A stretch of DNA of 64,000 nt from Phenylobacterium deserti (GTDB taxonomy: Bacteria > Pseudomonadota > Alphaproteobacteria > Caulobacterales > Caulobacteraceae). Made by a program: the position numbers and the translations under genes. Numbering within the stretch: the stretch's first letter is position 1; every line of letters starts with the position of its first letter. Under the pieces are notes generated by a model that saw only the letters and a list, made by a program, of their open reading frames with translations, was not told the origin of the DNA and made no database searches. Positions 17,686-27,438 of the stretch are shown here, piece after piece. Location: the NCBI GenBank assembly GCA_943332615.1, contig CALQQB010000001.1, forward strand, positions 1 through 64,000. Direction: 5' to 3'.

Positions 17686-19596
17686 TTATGCGTCCACTAC
17701 CCGCCGAATGTCGCTCTCGCGGACCGTGGCGCCGCGGGCGTCCAGTGCCTCCAGCACGGGCACGATGAATTTCCGGGACGTCCCCAGCGCCGCGCGCGCC
17801 TCGCCGGTGGTGAACGCGGCCGGCGACGGGAAGGTCCGGCGCAGGGCATCGAGCGCGGCGTCGAGCGCGTCCACGTGGAAGGTCAGGGTCTGGCGGAGCG
17901 CGTGATTGCGCAGCGATATCAGGCGTCCAGAGGCGATCAGCAGGCTCACCAGCACCGCGTCGCCGGTGTCGGCGCCGACCAGTGCGCCGGCGTCGGGCGG
18001 CGTCACCCCGCCCTCGCGATACGCCGCCTCGATCTGGCCAAGCCGGGCCAGCGCGGCGGGCGACAGCGCCGCGAACGGATCGTAGCCGGGCAGCGAAACC
18101 TGCCCACCCTCCAGACGGATCTCTCCGGCGGCGGCGAGGCGCTTCTCAACATGGGCCACGAGATCGCTTCGGGCCGATCGCGCGAGGTGGCTCCGGATCG
18201 GGCTCAGCGACACCGATGGCCGGGCGGGCGCCTGACGATGGGCCTCGGCGAGCCGCTCCAGATAGGCCTGCCCTAGGTCGGTGAGCGCGGTGCGCGTAGC
18301 CATCAGGTCGTCGTCCAGGGTATCAAAGGTTCCGCTCAGGTGATTGCGGACCTCGGAGACAGACTGCCGTGACAGTCGCGCGGCCTCGGCGAGCGACAGG
18401 GCGCCACCGTCGCGCAGTTCCAACTGGGCGGCGATCGGCCCCAAGTCGCCCGCGAGAACCGCGTCCAGCAGGGCGCACCGCTGCTCGATCCGACCGCGCA
18501 GCGGTATCGCCGCAGGATCCAGCACCACGACGCCCCCGATCGTCTCGGCAGGAGATGGCCGACGCAGGATGCCGCGCTGCCCGGCGTATGCGATCACGGG
18601 CGCCGAGAACCGCAACTGCGCTAGGCCACGCTCGCCGGGCGCGATGACATTCGCGCCGATGATGCGCACCTTGGCGATGTCCTGCCGGGCGCCCCACATC
18701 ACGCGCACCTCGTCCGAAGAATTCAGCGGGCGGGCGCTCTGCGGCGAGATCGCCAAGTCGACATCCACCAGCAGGCTGCGGTCATAGGCGCCCGGCGTGC
18801 AAAGGACGTCGCCGGGTCGGACCTCGTCCGTGGAGACGCCGCGCAAGCCCACCGCGACTCGACCACCGGGCCGGGCGATCTCGGGGGTCTTGCCGTGGAC
18901 CTGCAGGGATCGAATGCTGACCCTTCGCCCCGACGGCTCGAGCACGGCCTCCTGGCCTGCCGTCAGGCTCCCGCCCTGCAGCGTGCCCGTGCCGACGGCG
19001 CCGGCGCCGGCGACGCTGAAGATCCGATCTAGTGGCAGGTAGGCGCCCGGCAGCCGGTCGGGCGCCGGACTTCGGGCCGCGAGGGCCCGCAATTCGCCCG
19101 TCAACGCCTCCAGCCCGGCCCCGGTGACCGACGAACATGGCACGACAGGCTCGCCTGCCAGACAGGTGCCGGCGAGGTCGGCGGCAATCTGCTCCAGCAC
19201 CGCCGGCCAGGCGGCCTCCGGTAGCAGGTCCGATTTGGTGACCGCCACGATGCCGCTCCGAAGGCCCAGGAGGCCGGCGATCCGCAGATGCTCCCGCGTC
19301 TGCCGGGCGAACCCCTCGGCGGCCGACACGACCAGCAAGGCGGCGCGCGCGCCAGTGGCGCCCATCACCATGGCCCGGATGAAATCCTCGTGGCCCGGCG
19401 CATCGATGAAGTCGACGCCGCCCGCCATATCCTCCCGCCAGGCGAACCCCAGGGTGATCGAAAGCCCTCGCGCGATCTCTTCCTTGAGCCGGTCGGTCTC
19501 GATGCCGGTCAGGGCGCGGACCAGCGCGGTCTTGCCGTGATTGACATGGCCGATCACCGCGAGGCTGAGGGGCCCCTGGGCCCGCGCGTTGGTCAC
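17686..19596 (-). CDS. selB: selenocysteine-specific translation elongation factor SelB
   Basis: LAVIGHVNHGKTALVRALTGIETDRLKEEIARGLSITLGFAW, DAPGHEDFIRAMVMGA, VTKSDL G-motifs plus a C-terminal winged-helix extension (RKFIVPVLEALDARGATVR). Confidence 0.96.
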   Translation of the reverse strand: MTNARAQGPLSLAVIGHVNHGKTALVRALTGIETDRLKEEIARGLSITLGFAWREDMAGGVDFIDAPGHEDFIRAMVMGATGARAALLVVSAAEGFARQTREHLRIAGLLGLRSGIVAVTKSDLLPEAAWPAVLEQIAADLAGTCLAGEPVVPCSSVTGAGLEALTGELRALAARSPAPDRLPGAYLPLDRIFSVAGAGAVGTGTLQGGSLTAGQEAVLEPSGRRVSIRSLQVHGKTPEIARPGGRVAVGLRGVSTDEVRPGDVLCTPGAYDRSLLVDVDLAISPQSARPLNSSDEVRVMWGARQDIAKVRIIGANVIAPGERGLAQLRFSAPVIAYAGQRGILRRPSPAETIGGVVVLDPAAIPLRGRIEQRCALLDAVLAGDLGPIAAQLELRDGGALSLAEAARLSRQSVSEVRNHLSGTFDTLDDDLMATRTALTDLGQAYLERLAEAHRQAPARPSVSLSPIRSHLARSARSDLVAHVEKRLAAAGEIRLEGGQVSLPGYDPFAALSPAALARLGQIEAAYREGGVTPPDAGALVGADTGDAVLVSLLIASGRLISLRNHALRQTLTFHVDALDAALDALRRTFPSPAAFTTGEARAALGTSRKFIVPVLEALDARGATVRESDIRRVVDA

Positions 19597-19781
19597 CGCG
19601 CGCGTCTCGTCGCCTGGAAGCGCATCTTCAGTCCCTACGTTGAACCGGGGCGCTCGTCATCCGGGCCGCTTGCTCCCGTTATCCCGGGGTCTGTAAAGTC
19701 GGCGCTCTGACAGGGAGACAGACCGTCACGCTCCAGGCCCCACAGATTGGCAAGGCAGACCCGCGCCGCCGCCTGCCGGCG

Positions 19782-21131
19782 GTGGGCACGATCTGTGACG
19801 ATCCCGCCGCCCGGCCGCTGAACGCGCGGTTCGGGACCGTCGCCGTGACCGGGGCGTTGCGGACCGTGCTGGCTGAGGCGAGGAGGCGGCTTTCGGTCGA
19901 TCCGCTCGCCATTCCGTCGGTCGCCGATCTGCTGGATGAGGTCGGGCGTCGGCTGGCCGATGCGGAGCGCGAGACCCTGTTCCCCGTGATCAACGCCACC
20001 GGCGTGGTCATCCACACCAATCTCGGGCGGGCCCCGTTGGCCCCGGAGGCGGTCTCCGCGATGGCGGCGGCTGCGGGCTACGGCAATCTCGAGCTGAACC
20101 TGGAGACAGGCCGTCGCGCGTCGCGCCAGGACCATCTCGACGCGCTGGTGGCGGAGGTCTCCGGCGCCGAGGCCGGGCTTGCGGTCAACAATTGCGCCGG
20201 CGCCGTGCTGCTGGCGTTGGCCGCGGTCGCGGAGGGCGCGCCAGTCATAGTGTCCCGTGGCGAGCTGGTTGAGATCGGCGGCGGGTTCCGGGTGCCGGAT
20301 GTGGTGGCGCAGAGCGGGTCGGCTCTGGTCGAGGTGGGCGCAACCAACCGCACCCACCTGCGGGATTATGAGCAGGCTCTGCGCGATCACCCCGATGCCC
20401 GCGTGATCCTGCGTACCCATCCCAGCAACTTCCGCATGACCGGATTCACCAGCGCCCCGGCCCTGGATACGCTGGTCCACTTCGCTCATGCCTACAGCCT
20501 GCTGCTGGTCGAAGACCTGGGCGGCGGGGCGCTGATCGACCTGTCGCTCTACGGGATCGCCGACGAACCGATGGTGCAGGCCAGCCTCGCCGCCGGGGTC
20601 GATCTGGTGCTGTTCAGCGGCGACAAGCTGCTGGGAGGGCCGCAGGCCGGGATCGCGGCCGGCCGACGCGATCTGATCGACCGATTGGCGGGTCATCCGC
20701 TGGCCCGGGCGCTGAGACTGGACAAGCTGTCCGTCGCGGCGCTGGCCGCCACGCTGCGTCTCTATCGCCCGCCCGCCGATCCGACCCAGCGGGTGCCGGT
20801 CCTGCGGATGCTGACCCAGCCGGCTGCGGTCGTGGCGGCCCGGGCCGAAGCGTTGCAGGCTCGGATCGCCAGTATCCCGTCGCTTGAGGCCCGGTTGCAG
20901 GACACTCTCGGCTATGCCGGCGGCGGCGCCATGCCCATGCATGCGCTGCCCGGCGTCGCAATCGCCCTGCGCAGCGTCCGGTTCAGCGCGGAAGACCTGG
21001 CCCTGCGCCTGCGCACCGGCGCGACGCGTGTGCTGGGTCGAATCGAGCGTGACCTCGTCCTGCTCGACCTGCGCACCGTCACCGACGACGAGCTTCCGGC
21101 CCTCGCGAAGGCGATCCGGGCCGCCGCCTGA
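19782..21131 (+). CDS. selA: L-seryl-tRNA(Sec) selenium transferase SelA (5' end uncertain)
   Basis: NATGVVIHTNLGRAPLA, YGNLELNLETGRR, VNNCAGAVLLAL, SRGELVEIGGGFRVPDVVAQSG, LFSGDKLLGGPQAGI. Confidence 0.95.
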   Translation: MGTICDDPAARPLNARFGTVAVTGALRTVLAEARRRLSVDPLAIPSVADLLDEVGRRLADAERETLFPVINATGVVIHTNLGRAPLAPEAVSAMAAAAGYGNLELNLETGRRASRQDHLDALVAEVSGAEAGLAVNNCAGAVLLALAAVAEGAPVIVSRGELVEIGGGFRVPDVVAQSGSALVEVGATNRTHLRDYEQALRDHPDARVILRTHPSNFRMTGFTSAPALDTLVHFAHAYSLLLVEDLGGGALIDLSLYGIADEPMVQASLAAGVDLVLFSGDKLLGGPQAGIAAGRRDLIDRLAGHPLARALRLDKLSVAALAATLRLYRPPADPTQRVPVLRMLTQPAAVVAARAEALQARIASIPSLEARLQDTLGYAGGGAMPMHALPGVAIALRSVRFSAEDLALRLRTGATRVLGRIERDLVLLDLRTVTDDELPALAKAIRAAA

Positions 21132-21188
21132 CTTCGGAGTCGATGCCCAGGACGCGCTGGGCGTTCGGGCAAGGTCAACGCGCGCCAG

Positions 21189-21587
21189 TCAGGGGCGGCT
21201 GGCGACGCCGATGCGGCGCGGCTGCGAGGTCGGGGCCGTTTGCAACGCCATGGCCGCGGCCTTCGCGGCGCTGAGTTGGGCTTCGAGTTCGGCCTCGCGG
21301 CGGGCCACTGCCCGCAGGGCGCAGTCCTGGCCGCGGCCATCCTCTTCCTCGGCGCGGAGCACCTCGCGGATGTCCTCAAGGCTGACGCCGGCCTGGCGCA
21401 AAGGCACGATCCAGTCCAGGCGGCGCCGGGCGTCGGGATCGTAGAAGCGGGCGTTCAGCCGGTCTCGCCGGGCTTCGATCAGGCCGCGCTCCTCGTAGAA
21501 GCGCAGGGCGCGCGCGGTGAGGCCGTAGAGGCGCATGGCGCTGGCCAGGCCGAGGCGCGGCAGGTGGTGGACCTTGGGTTCAGTCAT
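21189..21587 (-). CDS. MerR family transcriptional regulator
   Basis: MRLYGLTARALRFYEERGLIEARRDRLNARFYDPDARRRLDWIVPLRQAGVSLEDIREVL. Confidence 0.9.
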   Translation of the reverse strand: MTEPKVHHLPRLGLASAMRLYGLTARALRFYEERGLIEARRDRLNARFYDPDARRRLDWIVPLRQAGVSLEDIREVLRAEEEDGRGQDCALRAVARREAELEAQLSAAKAAAMALQTAPTSQPRRIGVASRP

Positions 21588-21768
21588 CGTCGGCTCCGCA
21601 GGGAAAAGTCGGGGCCCGCCCTTCCACACACGCCGGGGCGGCGAAACTGCGCGTCGGAGGCTCCCGGACTGGGGCCACGTCACACCGCGCGATGGGGCAC
21701 TGTTATCCTTGCGGTTTCAAATGACAACGTGCGAAGAAAGGTGGCTCCTGGAATGAGGTTTTGTAAAA

Positions 21769-23187
21769 TTGCGAACACGCTACAAGCTGTTCGTCGGGCC
21801 CACGGTCCGCACGCTGCGGGAGCAGCACGGCTGGCGGCTCGAGGCCTGCGCGCGACGCCTCGGCATCTCGGTGAGCTACCTGTCGCAGATTGAAGCCAAC
21901 CAGCGGCCGGTGACCGATCGCGTGTTGATGGCCCTGGTCCAGACCTTCCACACGCCGATCGAGACCTTTGAGGTCGATGGCAGCCAGCGGCTGATCGCCG
22001 ACCTGCGTGAGGCGGTGGCCGAGAGCGGGGCGGGTGAGGAGCCGGTCCCCTTGAGCGAACTGCGCCAGGCCGCCCTGCAGGCGCCGACCCTGGCCCGCCG
22101 CTTCCTCGACCTGCACCGGGCAAACCACCGCCTGGGCGAGCGGTTGAAACTCACCGAGGAGGCGCTTTCCCTGGACGAGGCGACGACGTCCAGCTCGCTG
22201 CTGCCCTACGAGGAGGTGCGCGACTACTTCCACTTCAAGGACAACTACCTCGACGCCCTGGACCGCGCCGCCGAGGATCTGGCGCGCGAGGTGGGGCTGG
22301 GGTCGCAGCTGCGGGCCGACGCGGTGCTGGAAATGTACCTGCGCGAGCCACTGGGGGTGCGGGCGCGATACGCTCCGCTGGGCGACGTGATGCGCAGGTT
22401 CGATCCGACGACGAACGAACTGTGGCTGAATGCCACCAACCCCATCGCCACCAACGTCTTCCAGATGGCCTATCATGTGGCGGCAGCGGCGCTCTCGGAC
22501 ATCATCGAGCGGGAGCTGGCCAGCGCCCGGTTCAAGAGCCAGGAGGCGGTCGATGTCTGCCGGATCGGGCTGGGCAACTACGCGGCCGGCGCGCTGCTGA
22601 TGCCCTATGGTCGGTTCTCCGCCGCAGCCCGGGAGCTTCGGCACGACGTAGAGCAACTGGCCGCCCTGTTCGGGGTCAGCCTGGAGCAGGTCTGCCACCG
22701 CCTCTCGACGCTGCAGCGGCCGGGCCGCAAGGGCGTGCCGCTCTACTTCGTGCGACTGGATTACGCGGGCAATATCACCAAGCGCCACAGCGCCACGCGG
22801 TTCAGCTTCGCCCGGTTCGGCGGCGCCTGCCCGCTGTGGAACGTGCATGAGGCGGTAGGCGCCCCCGACCGATTCCTGGTGCAGGTGGCTGAGATGCCGG
22901 ACGGCGTGCGGTATCTCTGCATCGCGCGCGCGCTGGTGAAGCGCTCGGAATCCTATCTCACGCCGGACCGCCGCTTCGTGCTGGGCTTCGGCTGCGAGAT
23001 CGGCGACGCCCATGCCCTGGTCTATTCGGAAGGCGTGGACCTGAAGGGCCCGGCGACGCCGATCGGCATCAGCTGCCGCATCTGCGAGCGCGACGACTGC
23101 ACCCAGCGCGCCTTCCCGCCGGTGGACCGGCGACTTACCGTGCCGATCCACGAACGGCGGACCGTGCCGTTTCGGCTTGGCGGCTGA
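21769..23187 (+). CDS. XRE-family regulator of the short-chain acyl-CoA / RamB-PccR-ScfR type
   Basis: N-terminal HTH (VRTLREQHGWRLEACARRLGISVSYLSQIEANQRPVTDRV), IrrE/ImmA-like middle region, C-terminal Cys-containing domain (GISCRICERDDCTQRAFPP). Confidence 0.88.
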   Translation: MRTRYKLFVGPTVRTLREQHGWRLEACARRLGISVSYLSQIEANQRPVTDRVLMALVQTFHTPIETFEVDGSQRLIADLREAVAESGAGEEPVPLSELRQAALQAPTLARRFLDLHRANHRLGERLKLTEEALSLDEATTSSSLLPYEEVRDYFHFKDNYLDALDRAAEDLAREVGLGSQLRADAVLEMYLREPLGVRARYAPLGDVMRRFDPTTNELWLNATNPIATNVFQMAYHVAAAALSDIIERELASARFKSQEAVDVCRIGLGNYAAGALLMPYGRFSAAARELRHDVEQLAALFGVSLEQVCHRLSTLQRPGRKGVPLYFVRLDYAGNITKRHSATRFSFARFGGACPLWNVHEAVGAPDRFLVQVAEMPDGVRYLCIARALVKRSESYLTPDRRFVLGFGCEIGDAHALVYSEGVDLKGPATPIGISCRICERDDCTQRAFPPVDRRLTVPIHERRTVPFRLGG

Positions 23188-23263
23188 GGGGGCGACCTCG
23201 CTGTCACATTGAGGGGATCCTATCGCGACGGCGTCATGGATTTGGGTCCAGGGAGATCGTGAC

Positions 23264-24205
23264 GTGAGTTCGCCACTGCTGCCGCGCCGCGCTGTCCTGC
23301 AGGGCCTGAGCGGCCTCGCCGCCGGCGCCGGGACAGCCGCGCGGGCTGAGAGCGCCCCCACTGCCTTCGTCGCGATCGGCGACTGGGGCCGCAAGGGCGA
23401 GATGCAACAGACTGAGGTCGCCGCGGCCATGGGCCGGGCCGCCGCCGAGATCGGCAGCCGCTTCGTCCTGTCGGCCGGCGACAACTTCTACCCGGCCGGC
23501 GTCCAGTCCGCGGACGACCCGCACTGGAAGGAGTCGTTCGAGGACATCTACGCCGCGCCCGCGCTGCAAACGCCTTGGATCGCCGCGCTGGGCAATCACG
23601 ACTACCGTGGCAAGCCAGGGGCACAGCTTGCCTACGCCCGCCGAAACCCGCGCTGGCGCATGCCGCAACGCCACTATGTCCTCTCGGGCGCGGAATTCGG
23701 GGCGCCGCAACTGGACGTGTTCGTGCTCGACACCACCCCGATGGTTGGCGACGAGGCCGAGGCGGTGATGCGCCTGACTCGAGGGCGCGTCTCACTACCG
23801 GACCCTGAGCCGCAGATCGCCTGGCTGAAGGCCGCGCTTTCGGCATCGACCGCCGACTGGAAGGTGGTGGTCGGCCATCATCCGATCCGATCCGGCGGCC
23901 ATCACGGGGGCTCGCTGTTGCTGGCCGAGCGGATCGAACCGCTGCTCGCGACCCACAACGTCCAGGCCTACATCTGCGGCCACGATCACACCCTGCAGCA
24001 CATCCGAGCGGGCGGGGTGCACCACATCTGCACGGGCGCCGGGGCGTCAGCTGGTGACGCGGCCGCGGTGCAGGGCACATTGTTCCGGTACTCGCAGCCA
24101 GGCTTCGCCATGTTCGCCTTGGGGAGCGAGGGCCTGCGCCTGGAATTCCGCGACTTCGGTGGGCGCGCTCTTTACCAGGCAACGATCCCGAAAATTCCGG
24201 CCTGA
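23264..24205 (+). CDS. metallophosphoesterase (purple acid phosphatase-like)
   Basis: VAIGDWG, LSAGDNFYPAGV, ALGNHDYRG, VVGHHPIRSGGHHG, YICGHDHTLQHI motifs. Confidence 0.92.
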   Translation: MSSPLLPRRAVLQGLSGLAAGAGTAARAESAPTAFVAIGDWGRKGEMQQTEVAAAMGRAAAEIGSRFVLSAGDNFYPAGVQSADDPHWKESFEDIYAAPALQTPWIAALGNHDYRGKPGAQLAYARRNPRWRMPQRHYVLSGAEFGAPQLDVFVLDTTPMVGDEAEAVMRLTRGRVSLPDPEPQIAWLKAALSASTADWKVVVGHHPIRSGGHHGGSLLLAERIEPLLATHNVQAYICGHDHTLQHIRAGGVHHICTGAGASAGDAAAVQGTLFRYSQPGFAMFALGSEGLRLEFRDFGGRALYQATIPKIPA

Positions 24206-24286
24206 CGCCGTCAAATCTGCGCTTTCCGTACCGTGTTTTCTGGCGGACTATGACGCCAACAGGCGCCAAAGCCTCCGGAGGAAGCC

Positions 24287-25123
24287 ATGTCCCAAGCCGC
24301 TGTCGCCGAACTGGCCGGTGAATACCGCACGCCTCGCAACGCGTTTCAGCAGGCGCCGGGATCCATCCACAACGACGCCGTGGCCTCCAAGCTGGGGTTC
24401 AAGGGCGGAACGGTGCCGGGCTCGGTCCACATGGACCAGTTCGTCCCCATGCTGCTTCAGACCTACGGCGAGCGCTGGTTCGAGACCGGCGACATTTCGC
24501 TCTACTTCACCCAGGCCACTGTCGACGCCGAGCAGGTCCGGGCGGTGGTGACCCCCGGCGAGGGCCGGTCCTGGCTCACGATGTATAACCAGTCTGGCGC
24601 CCTGATCTGCCGCGGCACCGCCAGCGTCCAGGCGCCCGACAGCCTGTCGGAACTGAGCCAGGTGCTGCAGCAGCAGGTCGCCGTCGATTCGTCGAAGCTG
24701 CGCATCCTGGGAGCTTACAAGGTCGGCGACGAAGTCACGGGCATCCCCATCCGGCTCGAGGTGGAAAAGCTGCAGGACAGCCTGAAGCGGATCACCGAGC
24801 CGCACGCGCTCTACACTGAGCGGAACGTCCTGCCGCCGTCGCACATGGTCAGCCTATCGCACCAGGTGCGACCCCGGGTATTGGAGAAGGCTGGCAAGTC
24901 CGTGGGCCTGTTCGGAGCGCTGGAGGTACGCCAGTACCGAGGCCCGCTCCACGCCGGCGTCGACTATGTGGCGCGCACAAAGATGCTGAAGTTCAGCGAG
25001 AGCCCCAAGGCCGAGGCGGTCTGGTACGACGTGGTCATCACCGACCCGAAGTCCGGCCTCGACGTCGCCTGCGTCCAGTACTTCCTGCGCTTCATGAAGG
25101 CCTCTTCGGCGCTGTACGACTAG
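24287..25123 (+). CDS. hypothetical protein, possibly hotdog/MaoC-like
   Basis: Long ORF with good context; KLGFKGGTVPGSVHMDQFVPML resembles hotdog/dehydratase openings, weakly. Confidence 0.55.
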   Translation: MSQAAVAELAGEYRTPRNAFQQAPGSIHNDAVASKLGFKGGTVPGSVHMDQFVPMLLQTYGERWFETGDISLYFTQATVDAEQVRAVVTPGEGRSWLTMYNQSGALICRGTASVQAPDSLSELSQVLQQQVAVDSSKLRILGAYKVGDEVTGIPIRLEVEKLQDSLKRITEPHALYTERNVLPPSHMVSLSHQVRPRVLEKAGKSVGLFGALEVRQYRGPLHAGVDYVARTKMLKFSESPKAEAVWYDVVITDPKSGLDVACVQYFLRFMKASSALYD

Positions 25124-25206
25124 GCGTCGTCGGCGAGGAGCCGGCGCCTCATCCTGACCGGTTGGGCGCGCAAAGTGGCAATTGCGCCCGGCGTCCAGGT
25201 CAGCCG

Positions 25207-27438
25207 ATGATGCCCTGCGGAGGAGACATGCGCCGATTGCTGGACGGACTGACTGTGGTCGAGGCCTCGCGCGGCGTGGCCGTGCGCTACTGTGGACGGC
25301 TGTTCGTGGCACTGGGGGCGACCGTGGTCCGCGCGGCGGGCGGCGACGATCGGACGATCGGCTATGGCGGCGAGGCGGGCGAGGCCTACGGGCGCTGGCT
25401 GGATGCGGGCAAGATCACGGTCGCGCCCGAGGAAGCCATCGACCTCGTGATCGCCGGCCAGGACGCGGATGGCGTGGCGGCCGGCGAGGCGCTGGCCGCG
25501 ACTCTGCCCGGCGCGCCCAGCCTGCTGGTCATCCGCTGGTTCCATCCCGCCGGCCCCTATGCTGCATGGCGGGGCACGGACGAGGTGGTGCAGGCGCTGG
25601 CCGGGGTGGCCTATCCGTTCGGCTTGCGCGAGGGGCCGCCGACTTTGGCCCAGGGTCACGGTCCCCAGATCGCCGGCGGGATCACCGCCTTCAACGCCGC
25701 CCTGGGCGCCCTGATCGCCCGGCCGCGGCCCCGACGGATCGAGACGGACATCTTCGAAGCCTACATGTGCCTCACCGAGACCGGAGCGGTGTCGGCGTTC
25801 ATGGAGGGCGGCGCCTCCGTGCGCCTGGGCGTGAATCGGTTCGTGCCGACCTATCCCTGCTCCAGCTATCGCACCGCTGACGGCTGGGTAGGGGTGACGG
25901 CCCTGACACCGGCCCAGTGGCGCGGGTTCTGCGGTATGATCGGCAAGCCCGAACTGGCTGACGACCCGCGCTTCACCACTACCGTCATGCGGCTGCTGGA
26001 CGGCGATGCGGTCGATGCCCTGTGCGAGCCGCCGTTCATCCATCGCACCACCGCCGAGTGGGTGGCCATGGGCGACGCTGCCCGCGTGCCGATCACGCCG
26101 ATGCCCAACCTGGCGGAGATGCCGAATGCGCCGCACTGGCGCGAGCGCGGCGCGTTCGGGCCGTTCGACGCGACAGATGCCGTCGCGCCGACCATGCCCT
26201 ACCGGATGGCCTTCGACGGCCCCTCGGTTGCGCGGTTTGCGGGAGGGACCCAGGCCGCGCCGCTGTCGGGCCTGAAGGTGGTGGACTTCACCATGGGCTG
26301 GGCGGGTCCGCTCTGCGCCCGCACGCTGGCCGACCTGGGGGCCAACGTCATCAAGATCGAGTCCGACAGCCACCCCGACTGGTGGCGCGGGTGGGAGGCC
26401 GACCAGTCCGGCGATCCGCCGCCGCGCGAGACCAAGTTCAGCTTCATCTCGGTCAACCGCAACAAGCGCGGCATCGTCCTCGACCTGGCGACGCTGGGGG
26501 GCCTGGCGACGGCCAAGGCGCTGGTGGCCGGCGCCGACATCGTGGTCGAGAACTTCGCGGCCGGGATCATGGACCGCCTGGGCCTGGGCCCCGCGGTGCG
26601 GCGCGCCTTAAACCCGGACCTGATCGCCATCTCCATGCCGGCATTCGGCAACGGCGGGCCGTGGTCGGCCATCCGCGCCTATGGCTCGACGGTGGAGCAG
26701 GCGTGCGGCCTGCCGTTCGCCAACGGCCACGACCACTGGCCGCCGTGCCTGCAGCATGTGGCCTATGGGGACCCGCTGGCGGGCCTGTTCGGCGCTAGCG
26801 CGGCGCTGGCGGCGTTGGCAGGCCGCCACCTGACCGGCGGGGCGGAGGTCGATCTGGCGCAGGTGGCCTGCCTGTTCCAGTTCGGAGCCGACGCCCTGGT
26901 GGCGCAGCAACTCAGCGATGTCCCCCTGCCGCGCACTGGCAGCCGCCGGCCCCGCGCGGCGCCGGTGGTCGTGAGCGCCAGCCTGGCCGAGGATGAGTGG
27001 CTGGCAGTGGCCGTGGACGGCCCCGAGGCGTGGCGCGGCCTCTGCGCGGTGCTGGAGCGCCCGGACTGGGCGGATGACCCGACGCTGGCAGATCCTGCCG
27101 GGCGCAATCGCCAGGGCGAGATGATCGAGGCTGCGGTGAGCGCTTGGGCCGCCGAACGCCTGTCGCAGGACGCAGCCGAGGTTTTGCAGGCGGCCGGCGT
27201 TCCCGCTGCGCCGGTGAACCGCATCGACGCCCTGGGCTACCATCCGCAGCTTTCCGACGCCGGGTTTTGGGTGACTATGGAACGGCGCTACGTCGGCTCG
27301 CATATCACGCCTGCCGCGCCGTTCGCTTACGACGGCGTCCGGCCGCCGCTGATCCAGCCCGCGCCGACCCTGGGCCAGCACACGGCCGAAGTGCTCGCCA
27401 ACCTCTGGGACGTTCCCGTCGTCGAGGCGGTCCCATGA
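25207..27438 (+). CDS. two-domain CaiB/BaiF CoA-transferase
   Basis: C-terminal half has full CaiB motifs (LSGLKVVDFTMGWAGPLCARTLADLGANVIKIES, VNRNKRGIVLDL, DIVVENFAAGIMDRLGLG); N-terminal half is a shortened copy (LDGLTVVEASRGVAVRYCGRLFVALGATVVRA). Confidence 0.88.
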   Translation: MMPCGGDMRRLLDGLTVVEASRGVAVRYCGRLFVALGATVVRAAGGDDRTIGYGGEAGEAYGRWLDAGKITVAPEEAIDLVIAGQDADGVAAGEALAATLPGAPSLLVIRWFHPAGPYAAWRGTDEVVQALAGVAYPFGLREGPPTLAQGHGPQIAGGITAFNAALGALIARPRPRRIETDIFEAYMCLTETGAVSAFMEGGASVRLGVNRFVPTYPCSSYRTADGWVGVTALTPAQWRGFCGMIGKPELADDPRFTTTVMRLLDGDAVDALCEPPFIHRTTAEWVAMGDAARVPITPMPNLAEMPNAPHWRERGAFGPFDATDAVAPTMPYRMAFDGPSVARFAGGTQAAPLSGLKVVDFTMGWAGPLCARTLADLGANVIKIESDSHPDWWRGWEADQSGDPPPRETKFSFISVNRNKRGIVLDLATLGGLATAKALVAGADIVVENFAAGIMDRLGLGPAVRRALNPDLIAISMPAFGNGGPWSAIRAYGSTVEQACGLPFANGHDHWPPCLQHVAYGDPLAGLFGASAALAALAGRHLTGGAEVDLAQVACLFQFGADALVAQQLSDVPLPRTGSRRPRAAPVVVSASLAEDEWLAVAVDGPEAWRGLCAVLERPDWADDPTLADPAGRNRQGEMIEAAVSAWAAERLSQDAAEVLQAAGVPAAPVNRIDALGYHPQLSDAGFWVTMERRYVGSHITPAAPFAYDGVRPPLIQPAPTLGQHTAEVLANLWDVPVVEAVP

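Noticed and set aside
21703-23484. 593-aa ORF opposite the XRE regulator
   Set aside because: Antisense to a well-supported regulator gene; no recognisable domain.
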